A stretch of DNA of 64,000 nt, from assembly GCA_002730875.1 (NCBI GenBank), contig PCBI01000003.1, forward strand, positions 150,789-214,788, given 5' to 3'. This stretch comes from Spirochaetaceae bacterium. Lineage in GTDB: Bacteria > Spirochaetota > Leptospiria > Leptospirales > Leptonemataceae. Shown piece after piece: positions 1 to 12,000 of this stretch; the first letter of the stretch is position 1; each line of letters begins with the position of its first letter. A program made the translations under genes and the position numbers. The notes under the pieces were generated by a model. It made no database searches. It had not been told where the DNA came from and worked only from the letters and a program-made list of their open reading frames with translations.

Positions 1-3000
1 TTTCTCTGCCCCAGAGCATACTGGCGACCTATTTCAAGCCCCAGGATAGCCCGGGTCTCAATACTTTGATTCGCCATTACTCGGTCCACTTTGTGTTGTA
101 GGCGCAGTTCTTCGCGACGGGCATCCCTTCGCAGGCCCATGTTATAAGCGTTATGCTCTGCTCGCACCTGTTCCCAGGACTTGCTATTGAAGAGATAGCC
201 GGCTGATCTCAGTGTAAGATCACCTACGCTCTTCAGCGTTCGCATCCGACTGTCAAATCCATCGTCGCTGCCTTCGGCTTCGAAGCCATCGCCATAGCCC
301 AGCTGCGCCAAACGGGCCTGCATCTGTTTTCGGTAGCCCATATACTCGGAGTAGCTTCCCTCACCAAACTGTGCGTTCAAGGATTCACGAAGCATGCGCT
401 TATTTGCTGCCGCCACATTTGCGGCATCATCCGCGCTAACCAGGGGAGAAGCGAAAATCGAGTAGTTGCTATCAAACTGCTTCTGTCTAAGATCCCCATA
501 ACGTTTGTGCATCTGCTCTGCGCGGACATACCGGGCTATTGGGTGGGACCGGTCCACGCCAGCCGAATCGCCGCCGTGCTGCACGCCTTGTTGCACCGCC
601 GAGATAGTTTCCCATAAGTCCGGGGAAGACTCGGGAAATCCCGATTGCATTTCCGCCTGGTGACTCTGCCAATCCGCATCCATCATTGCCAGGGATTGCA
701 TGGTTGCAGCGCTCAGAGCGTTACCTGGATCTCCGCCATGAGCCCGAATTACCTGTTCGGTGGCCTGCTCCACCGACATTCCGGTGGTCGCACTAAGCTC
801 ATCAATTTCCTGATAAAGGCGCTTCTGCATGCCGACTCCTCTGTCTCCAGGCAGGATGGCGGCTGCGATGTCGGCGCCGGAGCTTAGCTTACCTTCCCGA
901 CTCCTGCGTCCTTTGATGCGGTTGCGAAAGTCCAACAATTTCGCCACGGAGGCTTCGCCGTATCGCTTGCTGAATTGGGCCGCAAGTTTCCGAGCCAGCT
1001 TTTCGTCGCGCACGGCTCCAATGAAGATGCTCAGTATCTGGTTTTCCTCGTGGCCTTGATCTGCGGCCTTACGGGCCGCCTCATAGGCATTCTGAAGTCG
1101 TTCCTGGGCACTTCTCGACTGCCCTGCTTGATAATCCGCCTTCATTCCGGCGCTCATTGCCCCGCCTATGACGCTGCTAAAGCCTTGTATGCCGGGAGTC
1201 ACCGATTGACTGTAATAATTGTCCATTCCGGCCCTTCTACGTCCCAGCTCCCAGGCGGAGCTGGCTGTATCCATGATCATGGACTGCGCAACCGATTGAC
1301 CGGCTCCAGGCCAGAATCCCGGAGCGCCGGAACCGGATGACAGGAACTTCCCGGAATAATAAGAAAGCAGAGCGGTACCTCCGGCCCGGGCTATAGCCAG
1401 AGCGTCATTCCCTTCCCGGCGGTATTCGCGGACTCCGGCCTGCAATCCAGTACTCCCCAGATTCACCGCCGTGGTGGCCGCCCGGGTGGCCTTTTCGGTA
1501 ATCATTCCGCTGTAGTGCGCCCCCCCAATCGCTGCCGTGGCCAGCGCCGCGGTGGCCGCAATGGCAGACTCTTGCGTTACCCGGAACTCCGAGCCACCGC
1601 GTTGCGTATCGATTCGAATCTGTGCGTTGATACCACCCACTATCGAGCTCGTCACGGGCGTGCAGGCCATAGTGGCACAATCCAGCGCCATCGCACCTAC
1701 CTGGGCCGCATTCTTGCCTACTTGCCCCAGATTTGCCCTGGTAAGCTTTCCTCGATCCAGGCCATGGACTCTTGTAGCTACCTCTGTATTGTGATACGCC
1801 TGGTGCAATCCTAGGGCCACTTTGTTGTAGGCGCCACTCGCCGGATCTATGAACGGACCACGTTGCTCAATGTTTGCCTGGCTCTTCTTCGATACCTGCT
1901 CATTCATAAACCGCATCTGTAGATAGAATCCCGGCATTCCCGGCATTCCCGGACGGCTTTCGCCTCCCATTTCGCCCAGACCGCCCGCGAACTCGTTAAT
2001 CACCGCCGCCACACCGGCATGCTTGCCGGCCGCCCCGAAAGAACTTACATCTTTTCCGGCCATGGCATCCGCCATTCGAGGCGCATCGCCATTCGGCGCG
2101 CGGCCAATCCAGCAACCAAAGTCTCCCAGCTCGTCACAATCTGTGCTGCTTCCCCGGGTGGCCGCATCCTTTGCCGTGCCCGAAATATCCTGCATCCACT
2201 TCTGAGCCTTGAGCTTTTCCACATGCAGAATGGATTCGAATTCCGGCATGGATGCCGATTCCATCAGTCGCTGGAATTCGCGTTCCGAGGCATATATCTG
2301 ACTGCTCTGCTTGAATTCTTCGGCGCGCGCACGAATGTCGTAAGGTGTGATTGGATTCACAACGCCGACGTTCTTTCCGCCAAGCCCCTTCTTGATGAAT
2401 ATGTTTCCCGCATCCACGTAGCCGGCGGCCAGCGCCGCAGCGCGGGTCTGCTCTTTATACGCCTCATTCTGGCGTTCTATGGACTCCACGAATTCATCGA
2501 TCAGGTTTCTGTATTCTTCAAGAATTTGCACTTTGGCCATGACCCGCATGTTGTCCTGATGACGGTCCAGACCCTTTTGGAAATCCTTTGTGATGTCAAA
2601 GATCTTTTCTGCGCCCAGCTCTCGGGAACGCAGCTGTAGCTCCACTTTTGCGTCGAAATCCTCAATACTTTGATTCACTCCTTCCAGCGATTCCCGACTC
2701 AGCGATTGTTGCTCCAGCCGGTCCAGAGCCTCATTAATGGCCGCCCCGCGGTCTATAATAGGTAGATCCGCATTCAGGGAGTCTCGGTTTCTTCGGATCT
2801 CTGCATTTAAATCGTCGATGGCATTGCCCAGATCTTCTTCCAGGGTCTTCTCTGCCAGGCGACGCCGCATATCTTCTTCCCAGGCCGCCTTCCGATCTTG
2901 ATGATCCGCGATTCGTTGTTTCCATGTTGCCTCGGCAGCGGCGGTTTCAGCTTCGTCTTCGCTTTTCGCCGCATGCCAGCGATTCAGAAAAGCGTTCTCT

Positions 3001-6000
3001 GCAGCAGACCATTGGTCCTTTCCGCGCTGCATGATGGTCGCCATCTTCGCTTCCCACTGGCCTTCCTTGTATTCCAGCTCTTTCTTGCGTGCATCCCATA
3101 TCCGTTTTTGGAGATCCTTCTGCTGTTCCAATTGCTTCCCCTGGATGCGTCGTGCAATCTCCAACTGATCCAAATAGGTGGTCTGATACCCTTTGAATTC
3201 GCGGCCTCCATGCAAAGACGTTTCGATCGCATCGGTTTCTGGATCATCCCCGGAGGCCCATTGAACGAGCTCTTTGATGGTGGCCGATCGCTCCGCCAGA
3301 GCAAAGGTGCCTTCGGTCTTGGTGCCGGCATTAATGTAACTCTCCCTGGCCTGCTCTCTCAATGTATTTCCATGACTTACCATGGCCTTGAGCACTCTAC
3401 CGAGATCATAGATTTCTTCGATTTCTGCATCATCAGAGATTCTTTGCCGCTTTTCGCCGGAATCCGCAAGATCGGTATCTCCGGAAGGACTTACTATGGT
3501 AACCATTTCCCCCGTAACGTTGTCTTCATGTAGTCCTCCGGATTCCGTACTGTCCGGATTGCAGGAGTATCGGCCCCCGGTGCTGCTAAAACATTTCGCT
3601 TTTGTTGCCAGCCCGGAAACATTCAGCGCATCTCCCTGCCTGTCTTCGTCCACGCCTGTCTGATCCGGATGCGCATCGTAAAGATACTTGAGCTCGTCTT
3701 CGGTGAGTTCATAGCGTTCTACGGCGCCAAACTCTCGGAGGCGGCTCTTCAGCGTATGCAAATCCGGGGCTTTGGTCAGATAGTCCAGTTCCGACTGCGC
3801 ACGCTCGTATCGCATCTCGGCCCGGCGAACATCAGCCACCTTTGAATTGTCGCCGGCCTGACCGACGTTAAGGCTGGCCGCGAAAGACAGAGTCTGCTGC
3901 AAGACCAGCTTCGCTTCCCCCTGTGCCAGCATCTTCGCGGCCTGCCTGTACCTTGCCCCGTAATCCAGAGCAGCCGTGGCGGCGCCATCGTATAGAACCG
4001 GTAGCCAGATGGATCGAGTAATATGGTTCTCCAGAATAGCTCGGTCCAATTGACCAAGGCTCTGCATCCAGGTCATATGCACGGGAACATACTGATTGTA
4101 TCCAAGGGCTGTTCCGCCTCCGGCTTCCATCCAGGTCCGGATGGCCTGTTTTTCCTTTTCGCTTTTTGCGTTCCAATGAGTCAGCCCGAGAGCGGCCGCA
4201 GCGTTCTGCATAGGGCTCCATTGATACAGGTTGGGGTCCAGATTTCCGCCCCAGATTGAACGATTTATTTCATCGGCAACAGTCCCGGCTCCATAGAACC
4301 AGGAGGCATATTCGGCCCCCAGATTTATTGCCACCTTGTTCTCCGAGCCGGCGTCCAGCGGCGGAAGCATGGCTGCCATCTTGCGATAAACGAATTCCCT
4401 GGCTTTGATCTTTTCGGCTTCGTTTTCGCCGCCGCTCATATCGCCGAAGTTTTGCTTGTAGATCTGGTCAAATTCCGCTCTGGCTTTTTCCACGGCGGCT
4501 TTTCGCTTATCGATCTCGGCCTGGACCAACCTGGCTGCCTTTTCCAGGCGAACGGTTCGCTGAGTATGGAAAATGTAATCGGCTCTTGCATCTATGAGTT
4601 CGCCGTTGCGTTGGTTCACATCCCGCAGAGTTAGAAGGTAGAGTTCGGCCTCATCAGCAATCTGCCACTTCGGAGCTTCGTCTTCGGAATCGAGCCATGC
4701 CGGATCATATCCATGAATTTCTTTCAGTTCTTCCCGGTACTGCTCCAATCCGTCCGAAAGCTCCCAGTCATCGGGATCGGCCCCCAATTCGGCAATCACC
4801 TGCAATTGCTCGATGCCCAATTGTCTGAAGAGATTCCGAACGGTTTCGTAAGGCTGATGCCCTTCAAAGTCGGAATGCCTGGACTCCTGAAGCTCCGCCA
4901 GCCTCTCGTAATCATCTTCTTCCAACTCCTCGTCCAGAAGATCGTTTCCCTCTTTTCGAAGCTGTGCAACTCTTGCGAAATCCTCCAGATCATCCTGTAC
5001 AAGAACATCGAATCCTGCCTGTTTGAACTGCCTCTGAATGGAATTGTAAGCTGCCAGGGCCCGTTCAAAGGCAACGTCTGCGTCTTCCGAATGCAATGCA
5101 TAGGCATCTACGGAAGCTGTGGCTGGATCTTCGCCATTGTGGCCCTTTTCCGACTCGCTGGAATCTCCTTCTTGCGAATCTCCGAAGCCGTGTTCGCCAG
5201 AGTCCGCGGAAGCATAGAGATAGGGAGTATTGGCATATTCCTGGACCCGGCTTCGAGTATCCAGTTCCTGTTGCGATGCGTTCACTTTTTCAAAGATTGC
5301 AGACATTTGATCCATTGTGCGGGTGTAATTGCTAAAGACTTTCTGGTATTCGTGGCGCAGTTCATTGGCCTGGTCTTTTGCCTGCTGGTAGTCCTCACGG
5401 GCGCCTTCGTAGTCCTGCTCCACAGCCACCATTACGGTGTTAAAGTAATCCCTCACCGCCCGGTTCTGGGATTCCTGCCTTCTTCCTGCCTGAGCAAATT
5501 CTTTCTGGGCCAGGTTTCTCGCAGCCAGAGCGCTCTGATACGCCTGCTGGGAGCTGGCCCGGTCCTGGTTGAGACCATCGATTTCGCCGGTGAGGGCCGC
5601 TTCCTTCGTTTGCAGGGTTTCGTTGAAAGCAGCTACGTTTTCTTCATGCTCTAGCAAAGTCTTCAGCTCTTCGTAGTCCAGATCCTCGAAGTTTTCCGAA
5701 TTGATGGCCGGAGCGGCATGGCCATTTTCGCGGTTCTCCTCGGCTGTAGTAAGAGCGGAGACTATGGCATCGCTCATCTCCGTTTTCAGAAGAGTAGCCT
5801 GCTGAGCGCTTGTGGCCTGCGACTCGTTCATTACTGTGCGAAGCGCATTGTGCAGCCTGGTAACAGAATCCAGATAATTATTGGCTAGATTCGCATAATA
5901 GACGCGCCTCATGCCCTCCAGACTTTCCACTGCCCGGCCTCTGTACGGCATCACCGCACGTACCACGGGAGAGCGGACTTCCAGGTTTATGCCCTCCCCG

Positions 6001-9000
6001 TTCTCCAGGATCCTGCTATTGTCTGCGGTTCCGGGATTCTGACCTTGCGAAGGCGGATCGCTTGCAAGGATTTCCTCCCAATCGTCCGAATCGAAGAGGT
6101 TGTCCAGGTTACGGTCTTGCAGATCCACTTCTTCTACTTCAATCACCGCTGTACCGGTCAGCTCTGCGAACTGCTGAAACCCGGTGTCCTCCCTGGGGTC
6201 GCCGACCGCCAGGGTAAGTCCCACCGGCGCCCCGGCCAGAGCGTCCTCTGAATCCATATCCCAGTCCGATTCGGCCCTTACTTCGTGCGCAGCGATTCCA
6301 TCCTCGCTCACCCATACGGTTTCGCCGGATGCCACCTTTTCCATAATGGCATCCAGGATAGGTCGATCCCTGCCGTCCGGATCCACAAACAAACCCGGAT
6401 TGTATCCTCGGAGATAATCCTTATAGGAATTGAGCTGAGAATCACGCTCCGCTCCTGCGTACGTGCGATAGTTAACGAATCGATTGACGGTTAGATTCTC
6501 CTTGCCATTGGAATCTATCCGGGTACCCCGCAGGTCTGCAAATTTGCCGAGCCGTGTGGCTATCTTGAAATCTCGGTCCGCCTGGTTGGCCAGACTTTCG
6601 AGGGACTCGGTATCGCTCTGAAGAAATCCGCTTATCATCTCTAGAATGAATGCTGAGCCTTCGCCAGAATTCTCCAGCCGCTCCTGCATAGAATCTACGC
6701 CGTCTGCACTTCCAGAGAACAGATCCACCTCAAGGCGCTTCTGTCGCCGCTGGCTTTCTTCGATGAGAGCCTCCAGCTCGGAACGCTTCCCGTCGTCCAT
6801 GGCATACTCTTTCAGATAGACTCGCCAGAGCTCGGCCTGGTCCAGGATCCCTGCCTTGAACTGCGGCCCCATCTGCAAAACCAGTTCCTGCATGCCATCG
6901 GTTACTTCTGAATTGGTGAATATCCCGGGCAATGCTCCGGACAGCCCCACCTCATCGCCGTTTTCGAAGATGGCAGACATCAATGCCCGTCCCAGGCTGT
7001 GACGATTCTCTTTCAGAATTGCAAAATCAGCATCGCTCAATCTCTGGGAAAAATATCCCAGGGCCATGGAAACGAGCGCCGGGATAGTCCCGGAATTGGC
7101 AAGATTTTGCATCGCCGAATGATTCACGGAGAGAGCCACTTTGTCGCTTCTGCGCTGCAACTCTTCGGTGAGCAGATCGTTTTCCATGAGCGATGTCTGA
7201 AGCTCGACGAAATCCGCTTTCGCGGACGCGCCCAGGGAATCATAGAAATCGTTATCGGATAGATTCTGGTCATCGGGCGATGTTTCCAGTAAACTCTGCA
7301 CTAGATCGCCCCGCTGATTCAGGTAATATGCAAACAGGGGACTATTATTGAAATCGGGATTCGCTTCCAGAGTCTCCGATAAAGCGGCGCTCAGAGCGCT
7401 CAGATCCGCGCCATGGTCTTCCAGAAAGGCCTGGTGAATGAGAAGCTCCCCTTCTGTAGGGAAGAAATCTCTGGTAATGGCCGCGGTTTCTGTTTCGACA
7501 ATGGCCGTCTGCAGGTCGGCCCCGCCGACGCTCAAATAGACACTGTCTCGATTGATGTAAGAACGCACAAAGCTCAGCGCCGGTTCACTCAGGTTATCAT
7601 ATCCGGTATCGACGAGAATGCGATCGGCCTGGCCTGGATCGTGATAGAGAGTTCCCTGTCCTCCGGTTTCCAGCAGAGCCAGAATCTGCACAAAGTTCTC
7701 TTCGCCTCCAGAATCCGCCTGCGAGGAATCCGTAAGCGCTTCGGCCATACTCAGGTAATCCGAATGATTCGCCACAATACCTGCGAATTCATCGGGCAAG
7801 ACACTGTTTTCATCCGGAGCCGGTTCGCTTAATTCTCCGTCCAAAAACCTCTGGTACAGCGCGCCGGGAAGACGAGACTCTGGGTTCAGATCCTGTCTGT
7901 GAATCTCAAATCCCAGACCTTTCAGGTACCGGGTTCGCTCTATCGATGCAATCCGCTCTCGCATACTCTGTCCGTGCACAGCATAGGCAGGGTCATCCAG
8001 AAACTGGTTAAATAGTACTGAAAATGACTCCTTCTGTTCGGCAGCGGTGGAGCCGATTACGGTCTTATTGGAGAGAAAATCTTGTAGTCGAAGGGCAAAG
8101 ATATACTCCTGAAAGTCGGCGCTGTATTCGCTTTCGTCTGCTGAGATCAGGAAAGCCCGAAGCTCCTCTTTGGACAGGTCGCCGGTGGAGCCAGAGCCTT
8201 CCGATGCATCCTCCTTCATATCATTCCATTGACGCACGGAAAGAATTTCAGAAAGCAATGCCGTTTGATGGGGTTCCATCTTTCTGGATTCAAAATAGGT
8301 ATCCAGGATTTCGCTGTTGGAGATCCCGGAAAGACTGCTAAAGCTGTCGAATTCCGATAGTGAAGCGAAGCCATCGAGAAAGGCATGAAAATCCCTGGCA
8401 AGAATCTGCTTTTGAAAGAATACAGGAATTCCGCTGAGGTTGAGCCCGGGACGCCCTTCTTCGGAAACGCTACCGGGTAGATCCTGCCCCTTCAGAAAAT
8501 CCTCATAGCGCTCTTCGGCAAGTTCGCTTCCCCGAACCATGAGTAGATCGAGGAATTCCTCCGGATAGCTCTCCGGATTGAAGGCCCGTTTGCTGGACTC
8601 GGCCTCAAACTTCTGCAGAGCGATGATAAATGCCTTTTCTTTTTGGGTGTCGGTAAGCGAAGCCAGTTCCCCATCCCAGGCGCCGTTCTTTCCATCCGCG
8701 CCCTTGAGATAGGAAAAGAGAGTCTCGGCCGTTCGTGCCGCCTGCATCATCTCATCGAGCGATCCGATGAGCTCGCTTTGCGCATCGTTCAGGTCCTGAA
8801 TCAGCGCAGCCTTGAGAGCATCGCCGGTGAGTTCCGGCTCATTTACCATAATTTCCATGATTATACTTCTGGATATTGAGCCAGAGGCCAGCTCCGGGAG
8901 CCGGGCTGTCAGCCGGCTTCGCAGGGTCTCATCGCTGTCCGGGTCTACAGACGGACTCAGGCTGTTGATTACAGAAATGGCATCATCGAAGTCCAGAATC

Positions 9001-12000
9001 TGAAGCGAAGATAGGTAGTACTCCGGGTCTTTCCGAGCTTCGAAGTCGTTGTTGGGGTTCAGCTCTGATTGAAGTTGCGATTGAAAATGGGAGAGCGCCG
9101 AAGCCAATACCTGGTCTGTTCGATAATTTCTCAGTCGCGCATGGGCATCCTTATAAAGAGAAAGCCTCTGCTGAATGGCTTCCGGTACATCGGTGGTCTC
9201 ATCGCCATCCACATTTCTGCGAGCTTCCTCCTCCAGTAGCTCAAAGTTTTCCTGACTGTCGAGAATGGCCAGAACCGCAGAAGCGGAAGCTCCCTTCTGA
9301 AGGGCCTGCATAATTTCATCGTCAAAGTTTTTCCAGCCCGGAAGCGCTTCCTGAAGGTGAGCGGAATTTTGCTTCATGCGATCCGCACGGTCCCTGATCT
9401 CTTCCAGCGAAGAATCTCGCATATCGATGATTTCCCGAGCCGCAGCCACATCAATGAGATGGCCCTGCAGCATCATCATGGCCGTCCGCATCTCTTCCGA
9501 CAGGCGTCCGCTGTTTTCTGGATCTGAAGCATAATCCAGTAGGTTCTCGGACAGCGCTTCCAGTACGGGCCCGGGTAGACTCTCATTCAATGTGCCTGCG
9601 ATATCATCTAAAGACTCAACATCGGCGAGCCCCAGCGAAGAGAATTCATCGGAAATTAGATAGGTATCGCCACTTTTACGGGCATCGCCGTCAGCGTCGG
9701 AAACGAACACTCCCAGGGCCAGGCCCAGGCTTTCCACTACCGGCCTTGAAGGGCGATCTGCGCCGGAGTTCGGGCTCCCTCGATTCAGAAGCGCTCTTCG
9801 TTGCTGTTCCTCTTTCAACTCCTGCAACTGCTGCGTAAAGACGCTCCTAACGGAATTCATAAACCGGGAGCTACTGCCCTTACCCCCCTCGAGTTCCTGT
9901 AGATAAGCGCTGAGTCTGCGAATCTCAGACTGACGGGATTCCACATCCGGCTTCGCTGCCTCTACTATGTCCTGAAGCTCGCCGATGCGCTTTTCCAGAA
10001 CCTCTATATCGGAAGCGTACTTCGCATCCAGAGTAGCGCGCTCGGAGGCATCAGCAGCCTCGATTTCCTCCTGCATTTCCAGAATTTGAGTGCGAAGAAG
10101 ATTAATTCTGGCCCGAGTTTCCCCGTACTCTGGATGCGTTTCAGCCAGTTCCTTACGAGCCCGTTGAATCTGCCGGGCCAGACTTTTGGCTTCCTCTCGT
10201 TCGAATATTGTCTCAAAATCTGTATCCAGTTGATCCAGATCTCTTTGAATCAGATCTCGAATCTGAATCAAATCCCTGCGGAGGTAAGTGGCATTGTCGG
10301 TGCGAATCGCTTTGTAGCCCAGAAGCAGCTGGCGCTCCTCCATGGAAAGACCGTAGAATGCATTTTCCACTGCGCCATCTCCGGCACTTAAGACGGATTC
10401 CAGCGTATCGCGTAGAGCTTTTCGTTCGCTACGAAACTCCGTCACCCAGTCGTCGCCGCTGGATTCTGGCCTGGTGTTTTCAAACTCCAGCCAGTAGGTA
10501 GAGCTTTCTTTCAGTCGCGATGCCCGATCCAGAATATCATCCCATCGTTTTTCGGTGGCTGTGGGTTCATCCGGACCCGGCTCGGCGTTGGCTCGCTGAA
10601 TCAACTTCCGGTTATCGATAATCCAATCTTTGATGATCTGAAGGGATTGCAGCTGGTAAATCGCATCATCGCCGGTGTTTTCGCCGTCCCGATTTCCTGC
10701 AGCATCGTTCGCCTGGGATTTCTTGCCGGTGGGCGTAGTCGCATCCGCCGCAGTAGCAATGGCGGAATCCAGCGCCGCAATCATGGCGCTATAAGACTCC
10801 CCACGATGTTCGGTCAGGAAAAGTTCCAGATCTGTCGAAGCCAGTTCGGCAAATTCCAGCATTTCGTCTCGAAGCTCTTCGCTGCGCTCTTTCAGATCAT
10901 CCTTTGTGGGGACGTCGCTTTCGTCTGGCTCCCGGTCCAGTTTCTTCAGTAGCGCCAGCCGCACGGTTTCCTCTGTAGATTTCAGGCTGTCTTGAAGGGC
11001 AGTGATATCATCTTCGAGATCTGTAAGAGCCCGCTCCTTTTTGTCCGCGGCATGGGCTTTCTCCTGAGGCTGAGTATCTGCATCCTCGATGGTTTCCTGG
11101 AGCGATTCCAGAAGATCCAGACGCCCCTGAAGAGAACTGAGCGCCCCGGACACCCCTGGACTTGCTGCTTTTGCGATGTCCTCCCGGATTTCCAGTATGG
11201 CCCGGGCGCGGGCCTCCGCATTTTCCGGAGTACCGGCTCCCTGTGGATAGTCTTCAGAGTCTTGCAGCCCGCGCAGGGCCGCCCCTGCTTGCATGGTATT
11301 GTTCAAAGCTTCGACCAGTCCCAGAGCCTGTCTGGTTTGCTTTCTTTGGTAGTCGCTTTCTCTTTTCTGACGAATGGTATCAAAATATGCGTCTTTCGCA
11401 GACTCAACCCTGGTTTGCAGCGGCACATCGGCCGCATCCTCCACGGTTTTCATCTGAGTCATTACATTGCCCAGAGCGCTGGCGGCGTTGCGAAGCTCGA
11501 TTTGAATCAGTTCCCGTGTTTCGCCAGAGTTCTGAATCTCCAGATCAATCCTTGCCTGCTTGTACGCTTCCCGGGATTCATTTAAGCGCTCTTCGGCCAG
11601 ACGCAGAGCTTCTGTTCTGGATTCAAGATCGTCCTTCAGATCACCCAGAGCATCCTCCCTCTGCTTTAGATTGGGCTGCGACAGCGCAGTTTGAATGAGT
11701 TCCCGCTCTTCGGTGTAGTTGAATTCCCCGGCCAGCTTCTCCATCTCCAGGGACAGGGCCCAGGCCGTTCCATGCAATGCCTTCCATCGATTGGCCAGAG
11801 TGGATGCACTTGCCTGTCCGGAAAGATTTTCATCACGAAACGATTGCAATCGATTGCGAAACGGAATCAACGGATGAGCGGAAGCGTCATCCCCGGAATA
11901 CTCGTTCAAAAGCGAATCTAATTCGCCGAGCATTTCGTTTAGGTCATCTACTCCCGGCCCCGTCTCAGAATCCAGGCCGGCAACATCCGAAATGAAATCC